In this document: positions 59,086 to 64,000 of the stretch, piece after piece
How positions within the stretch are numbered: the first letter of the stretch is position 1
Layout of the letters: each line of letters opens with the position of its first letter
Source: Bacteroides nordii WAL 11050 = JCM 12987
Lineage (GTDB): Bacteria > Bacteroidota > Bacteroidia > Bacteroidales > Bacteroidaceae
Length of the DNA stretch: 64,000 nt
NCBI GenBank assembly: GCA_000613465.1
Contig: BAJA01000005.1
Span: 1-64,000 of the forward strand
Direction: 5' to 3'
The notes under the pieces: generated by a model
The model's input: the letters and a program-made list of their open reading frames with translations, nothing else
Told to the model about the DNA's origin: nothing
Databases searched by the model: none
Position numbers and translations under genes: made by a program

Positions 59086-59187
59086 CAAGTTTTTAAGCTG
59101 ATAAGTTTTTAAGTTTGTGGGTTTGCGAGTCCTGTACCTGGAACTTAAGAACTAATGATCTTGAAAACTAAAAAACTAAAGAAAAAG

Positions 59188-61333
59188 ATGAGAAAAGATT
59201 TTAAGAACTTAGATATATATGCCGCATTTCAGCCCGCTAACGGTGCAGAGTGGCAAAAGGCTAACGGAATCGAAAGTAACTGGAAGACTCCGGAGCACAT
59301 CAGTGTGAAGCCTGTTTATACAAAAGAAGACCTTGAAGGTATGGAGCATCTGGAATATGCAGCCGGACTCCCTCCTTATCTGCGTGGTCCATATTCAGTG
59401 ATGTACACCCTTCGTCCCTGGACAATCCGTCAGTATGCCGGATTCTCTACTGCCGAGGAATCCAATGCTTTCTATCGTCGTAACTTGCTTCCGGCCAGAA
59501 AGGTTTGTCGGTAGCATTCGACCTTGCTACGCACCGCGGCTACGACCCCGATCACGAACGTGTAGTAGGTGACGTCGGTAAAGCCGGTGTATCTATTTGT
59601 TCGCTTGAGAATATGAAAGTCCTGTTTGATGGTATTCCCTTGAACAAGATGTCTGTATCTATGACAATGAACGGTGCGGTTCTTCCGATTCTGGCTTTTT
59701 ATATTAATGCCGGCCTTGAACAAGGTGCACAGTTGGAAGAGATGGCGGGAACATTCAGAATGATATTCTGAAGGAATTCATGGTGCGTAACACCTATATT
59801 TATCCGCCTGCATTCTCTATGAAGATTATCTCTGATATCTTTGAATATACTTCACAGAAGATGCCGAAGTTCAACTCTATCTCTATTTCGGGTTACCACA
59901 TGCAGGAAGCAGGTGCAACAGCCGATATTGAGTTGGCTTATACACTGGCCGATGGTCTGGAATACCTTCGTGCTGGTACGGCTGCCGGCATTGATATCGA
60001 TGCCTTTGCTCCTCGTCTGTCTTTCTTCTGGGCTATCGGAACCAACCATTTTATGGAAATAGCCAAGATGCGTGCCGCCCGTATGTTGTGGGCTAAGATT
60101 GTAAAACAGTTCAATCCCAAGAACCCCAAATCATTGGCATTGCGTACTCACTCGCAGACTTCCGGTTGGTCACTGACCGAGCAGGACCCGTTCAACAACG
60201 TAGGGCGTACCTGTATCGAGGCAATGGCTGCTGCGCTGGGACATACTCAGTCGTTACATACCAATGCGCTGGATGAGGCTATTGCTTTGCCGACAGACTT
60301 CTCCGCACGTATTGCCCGTAATACTCAGATTTATATTCAGGAAGAAACGTATATCTGTAAGAACGTTGACCCATGGGGTGGCTCTTATTATGTAGAATCT
60401 TTAACCAATGCTCTTGCTCATAAGGCATGGGAACTGATTGAAGAGGTAGAGAAGTTGGGTGGTATGGCGAAAGCAATCGAAACCGGTATTCCTAAAATGC
60501 GTATTGAAGAGGCTGCTGCCCGTACACAGGCTCGTATTGACTCCGGTTCACAGACTATCGTAGGTGTGAACAAGTATCGTTTGGAGAAAGAAGCTCCGAT
60601 TGATATTCTTGAAATTGATAATACGGCTGTTCGTCTGGAGCAGATTGAGAACCTGAAACGTTTGAAAGAAGGACGTAACGAAGCTGAAGTACAGAAGGCC
60701 CTCGAAGCTATCACCAAGTGCGTGGAAACCAAAGAAGGTAACTTACTGGAGCTGGCTGTAGAAGCTGCTCGTGTTCGTGCTACACTGGGTGAAATCTCTT
60801 ACGCATGCGAGAAGATTGTAGGACGGTATAAAGCAGTAATCAGAACTATATCAGGAGTGTATTCATCAGAAAGTAAAAATGACAGCGACTTCAAGCGTGC
60901 TTGTGAACTGGCCGAGAAGTTTGCGAAGAAAGAGGGACGTCAACCTCGTATCATGATTGCAAAAATGGGACAGGACGGTCACGACCGTGGTGCCAAAGTA
61001 GTAGCAACCGGCTATGCCGACTGTGGTTTCGATGTAGATATGGGACCGTTGTTCCAGACTCCGGCTGAAGCTGCCCGCGAAGCTGTTGAAAACGATGTTC
61101 ACGTAGTGGGCGTTTCTTCATTGGCTGCCGGACACAAGACACTGATTCCGCAGATCATTGACGAATTGAAGAAGTTGGGCCGCGAAGATATTATCGTGAT
61201 TGCCGGTGGTGTAATTCCTGCTCAGGACTATGATTTCTTGTATAAAGCAGGTGTAGCTGCTATTTTCGGCCCGGGTTCACCGGTAGCGAAAGCAGCTTGC
61301 CAGATACTGGAGATTTTGCTGGACGAAGAATAA
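59188..61333 (+). CDS. mutB: Methylmalonyl-CoA mutase large subunit (two frameshifts in this sequence)
   Basis: The N-terminal part from ATG 59188 (MRKDFKNLD) reads to about 59487, where restoring one G gives [20 protein letters not shown]. The second part runs to about 59753, where restoring one A gives [18 protein letters not shown] and joins the third. The C-terminal domain holds the cobalamin-binding motif DGHDRG and [14 protein letters not shown]. The restored length is about 715 residues, as for other MutB proteins. It carries adenosylcobalamin and the active site. It lies 102 bp after mutA and is likely co-transcribed. Confidence 0.92.
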
Positions 61334-61358
61334 GTCAACAAGTCTTTTAAGAAATAAG

Positions 61359-61398
61359 AACAGGGGTAGGAGCCAAATGGTACTGCTCCTGTTTTTTT
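61359..61398 (+). terminator. Probable terminator of mutAB
   Basis: AACAGGGGTAGGAGC pairs imperfectly with GCTCCTGTT, followed by seven T, about 25 bp past the mutB stop. Confidence 0.65.
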
Positions 61399-61490
61399 AT
61401 CCGGTACAGAAGAGACAGGGCTGTTTTAAATTGGTATTTTATACACAGGAGGGTGTGCCAAAAAGTCTGAGAAAGCTATCAATGTATAAT

Positions 61491-61575
61491 ATCGTAAACG
61501 CAGATTCACGCAACTTATCGCAAATATTCATTTATTCTTTGCGTCAATTAGCGATCATCTGCGTTTTAATAATAG
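61491..61575. repeat. AACGCAGAT/ATCTGCGTT inverted repeat (related to copy 1)
   Basis: AAACGCAGATTCACGCAAC at the left is mirrored by ATCATCTGCGTTT at the right, with TTATCGCAAA/TTTGCGTC words between. The wording matches the TTTGCGTTCATCTGCGTTTC part of the left-edge element. TAGCGAG/CTCGCTA (about 61573-61604) flanks it. No gene is supported in 61334-61637. Confidence 0.6.
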
Positions 61576-61637
61576 CGAGTTTTACTTTTGTTACCCTCTC
61601 GCTAATACCTCCCTGAAACAATCTGATTACAATAAAC

Positions 61638-62935
61638 TTATTTGGATATTTCCACTACAACCGGATTTACCATATTCCGGGCATAGCTATCAATCATATT
61701 CATATAATAATCCCTGTTCGTAAATTGTTCGTCTGCCAGTTCCCAGGCGGCATAGGCATTGAACAGGTATTTTCCTTCTTCATTGGGTTTCATTTTTACA
61801 CACCACGTTTTCAGGATATCCGAACCTTGTCGGGCGCATTAAAGACATCGGAATAGTTGCTTACCGGCATAATGAGACTCATCCCCATATACCACTCCTT
61901 ATTGTAAGTTTGCCGGTCATGCGTACTCATAGAAACAACTTTCCGATCATAAGTCTCCAGTCTTTGAGGCATATCGTTGAAGTTTCCTACAATTCCTGTT
62001 ACCAATACTGCGTTATCGGGTAGAGGAGAAGTTGTTATCTCATTTTCATATCCATACTTTCCTGCCCAAATAGTCATTGTTTCATGTACGTCGACTTTGG
62101 TATTCCCCATTTGCCATCCATAAAAGTCTAATTTAAAGATAGAGCGCACAGGGCCTTTACAAACAAGTGAGTAACGTGTTGAGTCCACATTATCTACAGT
62201 TTCTTCTATAGTAACTCCCATACGTAAAAGGGTATCGGGCAATTGAACAGCTATACCTCCCAGTCCGAAAGAGTTGGCGGCACTCATAATGTCTCTCCCC
62301 CAGGGGCGGAGAACGTGATAGGTATCACCCGGAGTTCCGTCAGGACGGATACCTACTGTATCGAGCACAAGATCGGGTATTCTTTTTCCAAACACATCTC
62401 TACAATTTCGCCCGTCAAAGTAATGGCGGAATCCCATTTTGTCATTTTCCCATGATGGACCGTCTGTCTGGTAGGGATAAGGGTTGTTATCGTCTCCACC
62501 TCGTGCCAGGTTTTCTTTTCCATGCATATCGGTTGTCAGCTCTTCTATCAATCCTGGGCGTTTCATTTTACCATAATGCACATTGGTGCGTACAGGGAAA
62601 TCCGGGTAGCTCGCTTTATCTATCCATTCTAATTGTAAAGTCAGTTTCTCTTTTTCGTTTATGTTGTATACGAATGCCAGTTCATCCCATAGTCCGTCTC
62701 CGTCCAGGTCGTCTAACTGGGAAGGAATATACTGTCCTCCTTTATCCTTTAGTACGGGAACCAATTTCTGATTTTCCGCACACAGGTCTTTGCGCTTGAT
62801 TACACAGGCTTCGTCTTGCCGGGAAGTATCTGTTGGATTGGTTAGTGTGATTATATCTGCATTTCTTTCCGCACAGCTTTCGCAGACCACAGCAGCTACT
62901 CCCAAAATGAATAAGAATTTCATACTTGTTTTCAT
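61638..62935 (-). CDS. DUF4861-family lipoprotein (frameshifted in this sequence)
   Basis: The N-terminal part from ATG 62935 (MKTSMKFLF; ATG 62923 is also possible) has a signal with a lipobox-like CESC and a DUF4861-type beta domain. The frame stops early at 61811. Restoring one base at about 61825 reads GSDILKTWCVKMKPNEEGKY and continues through AWELADEQFTNRDYYMNM to a TAA at 61638. The restored length is about 432 residues. The family is found in glycan-utilisation loci but its function is not settled. It is divergent from the regulator at the right edge. Confidence 0.72.
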
Positions 62936-63159
62936 GTTTTCAGAACTTATTTAATGTTGGTTACAAAAGTGGTAATATTCTGTTTAATAAGGTATGAAAT
63001 CTGATCCATATTCTGGTAAATTTGTATTTTACCCTCTTTTATCGGCTTAAAAAAACAGGTTTATTATACGAAAGTACAAGTACTTGATATAATTTTCACA
63101 TGTTTCTTATCTATTAAGGTTTATCTTTGTAGCGTTCGCATGATATTTAATTTAATTCC

Positions 63160-63167
63160 TATATTTG
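63160..63167 (+). promoter_or_regulatory. -7 element of the hybrid regulator gene
   Basis: TATATTTG matches TAnnTTTG, 31 bp before ATG 63199. A second match, TATCTTTG, is at 63122-63129. Confidence 0.5.
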
Positions 63168-63198
63168 CGTACGTTTATACCAATTGTGTGAAAGAAAT

Positions 63199-64000
63199 AT
63201 GAAAAACATTGTCATTAACGGGAAGTTCTGGCTCATTTGTTTTTGCTTGTGGTGGAGCTTTTTGTCGATAAGTGCTTTGGGTAATGACTATTCTTTTAGG
63301 ACATTGACTGTGATGGATGGACTTTCCAATAACTCAGTGAAAGCTATTTATCAGGACTCCCTCGGGTTTATCTGGATGGGAACTAAGAATGGACTTAACA
63401 GGTTTGACGGATATGAGTCCAAAACTTATTATAATCATAATGAAGAGTTTGTAGGCCAGTCCAATGATGTGATCAATATAACCCCGGACAAGGTCGGTAA
63501 CATGTGGATCGGGACTTTTAACGGAGTAATGCTGTTCAATCCGTATACAGGTAAATTTAAAGATCTGTCACAGGCTTATCAGGGGGAACTGCCACGGGGA
63601 GTTGTTATAAACATCTGGATGGAGAATGATTCAACAGTCTGGGTAGCAACCAAATCGGGGCTTTATTTTCTTAGAGGCAATACAAGTTCCTGTGTGGAAG
63701 CCTTCCGGGGGAAGTATATCAACGCGATGGCGGCTTCGGGTGAACATACTTTGCTGATCGATATTGTACAACAGGGATTAATGGAGTTTAATATAAAAAC
63801 CAACGTTATCACTCCTTTCAAAGATAAAGAAGAGCGTCCTGTCTCTTCCAAAATAATGCGTGATACAAAGCAAAGGATATGGTGTGCTGCCGATCTGGGA
63901 AATATTTTCATTGCTGATTCTGACGGTTATACCTTAAAAAGAGTAGATACCAGTGATTTGAAAATAGGGTTTAAGCAAGCCCAGATACATGATTTGTTAG
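63199..64000 (+). CDS. Hybrid two-component system regulator, N-terminal part (runs off the window)
   Basis: From ATG 63199 the frame is open to the window end (267 codons). It begins with a signal peptide or anchor (about 1-28) and then beta-propeller Reg_prop repeats: SNNSVKAIYQDSLGFIWMGT and the following KNGLNRFDGYE, then NMWIGTFNGVMLFNP and VWVATKSGLYFL. This is the sensor part of Bacteroides HTCS proteins, which detect glycan fragments in the periplasm and activate PUL genes. The kinase, receiver and AraC parts would lie beyond 64000. The divergent DUF4861 gene may be a target. Confidence 0.82.
   Translation, partial: MKNIVINGKFWLICFCLWWSFLSISALGNDYSFRTLTVMDGLSNNSVKAIYQDSLGFIWMGTKNGLNRFDGYESKTYYNHNEEFVGQSNDVINITPDKVGNMWIGTFNGVMLFNPYTGKFKDLSQAYQGELPRGVVINIWMENDSTVWVATKSGLYFLRGNTSSCVEAFRGKYINAMAASGEHTLLIDIVQQGLMEFNIKTNVITPFKDKEERPVSSKIMRDTKQRIWCAADLGNIFIADSDGYTLKRVDTSDLKIGFKQAQIHDLL

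Overview
The window looks like a chromosomal segment of a gut Bacteroides (Bacteroidales, B. fragilis/thetaiotaomicron group). Evidence seen directly: many starts are preceded by the Bacteroides promoter element TAnnTTTG, in a few cases with an upstream TTTG; there is a SusC/SusD pair and a hybrid two-component regulator; and several genes are typical of the genus (RprXY, an EF-G paralogue, class II ribonucleotide reductase, methylmalonyl-CoA mutase, LptD, a DUF1343 protein). Assignment below genus is not attempted.

Layout. 0-10 kb: repeat-rich left edge, EF-G2, rprXY, a tiny membrane protein, a MarR regulator, the rpsF-rpsR-rplI ribosomal operon, an Ala-rich lipoprotein and an acyl-CoA synthetase. 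10-21 kb: mtaB, a glycosyltransferase, mgsA, folB, an acyltransferase, a starch-type 4-alpha-glucanotransferase, a 0.5-kb inverted repeat and class II RNR. 21-33 kb: nitroreductase, dnaA, MCE protein plus amidase, a BASS-type transporter, a methyltransferase, ogt, a DUF1343/NamZ-like protein, an HD protein and LptD. 33-41 kb: a four-gene outer-membrane locus (SusC, SusD, lipoprotein, large secreted protein with a Por-type C-terminus). 41-49 kb: ung, asnA, tRNA-Arg(CCG), a HAD phosphatase, a lipoprotein, pgi, gpsA, lysS. 49-57 kb: two MATE exporters, an Rpn-type nuclease, a Crp-like regulator, a cytidylate-kinase-like protein and an AspT/YidE-type transporter. 57-64 kb: mutA-mutB, a DUF4861 lipoprotein and the start of a hybrid two-component regulator running off the right edge.

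The genes are mostly housekeeping: translation (EF-G2, rpsF/rpsR/rplI, lysS, mtaB, tRNA-Arg), replication and repair (dnaA, nrdJ, ung, ogt), envelope (LptD, MCE, amidase, gpsA) and central carbon (pgi, mgsA, malQ, mutAB), with glycan-acquisition modules at 33-41 kb and at the right edge.

Two things stand out. First, ten conserved genes are broken by twelve small deletions (rpsF, acyl-CoA synthetase, lptD, asnA, lysS, both MATE genes, mutA, mutB, DUF4861). Nearly all look like loss of one copy of a doubled base, and several of the genes are essential, so deletion errors in the sequence are the likeliest explanation; I give the joined genes as single features. Second, the spacers hold several families of palindromic repeats. 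The most striking are three arrays with unrelated arm sequences (near 13.0, 28.2 and 49.4 kb) whose palindromic units repeat at exactly 22 bp; I do not recognise them as a named element.
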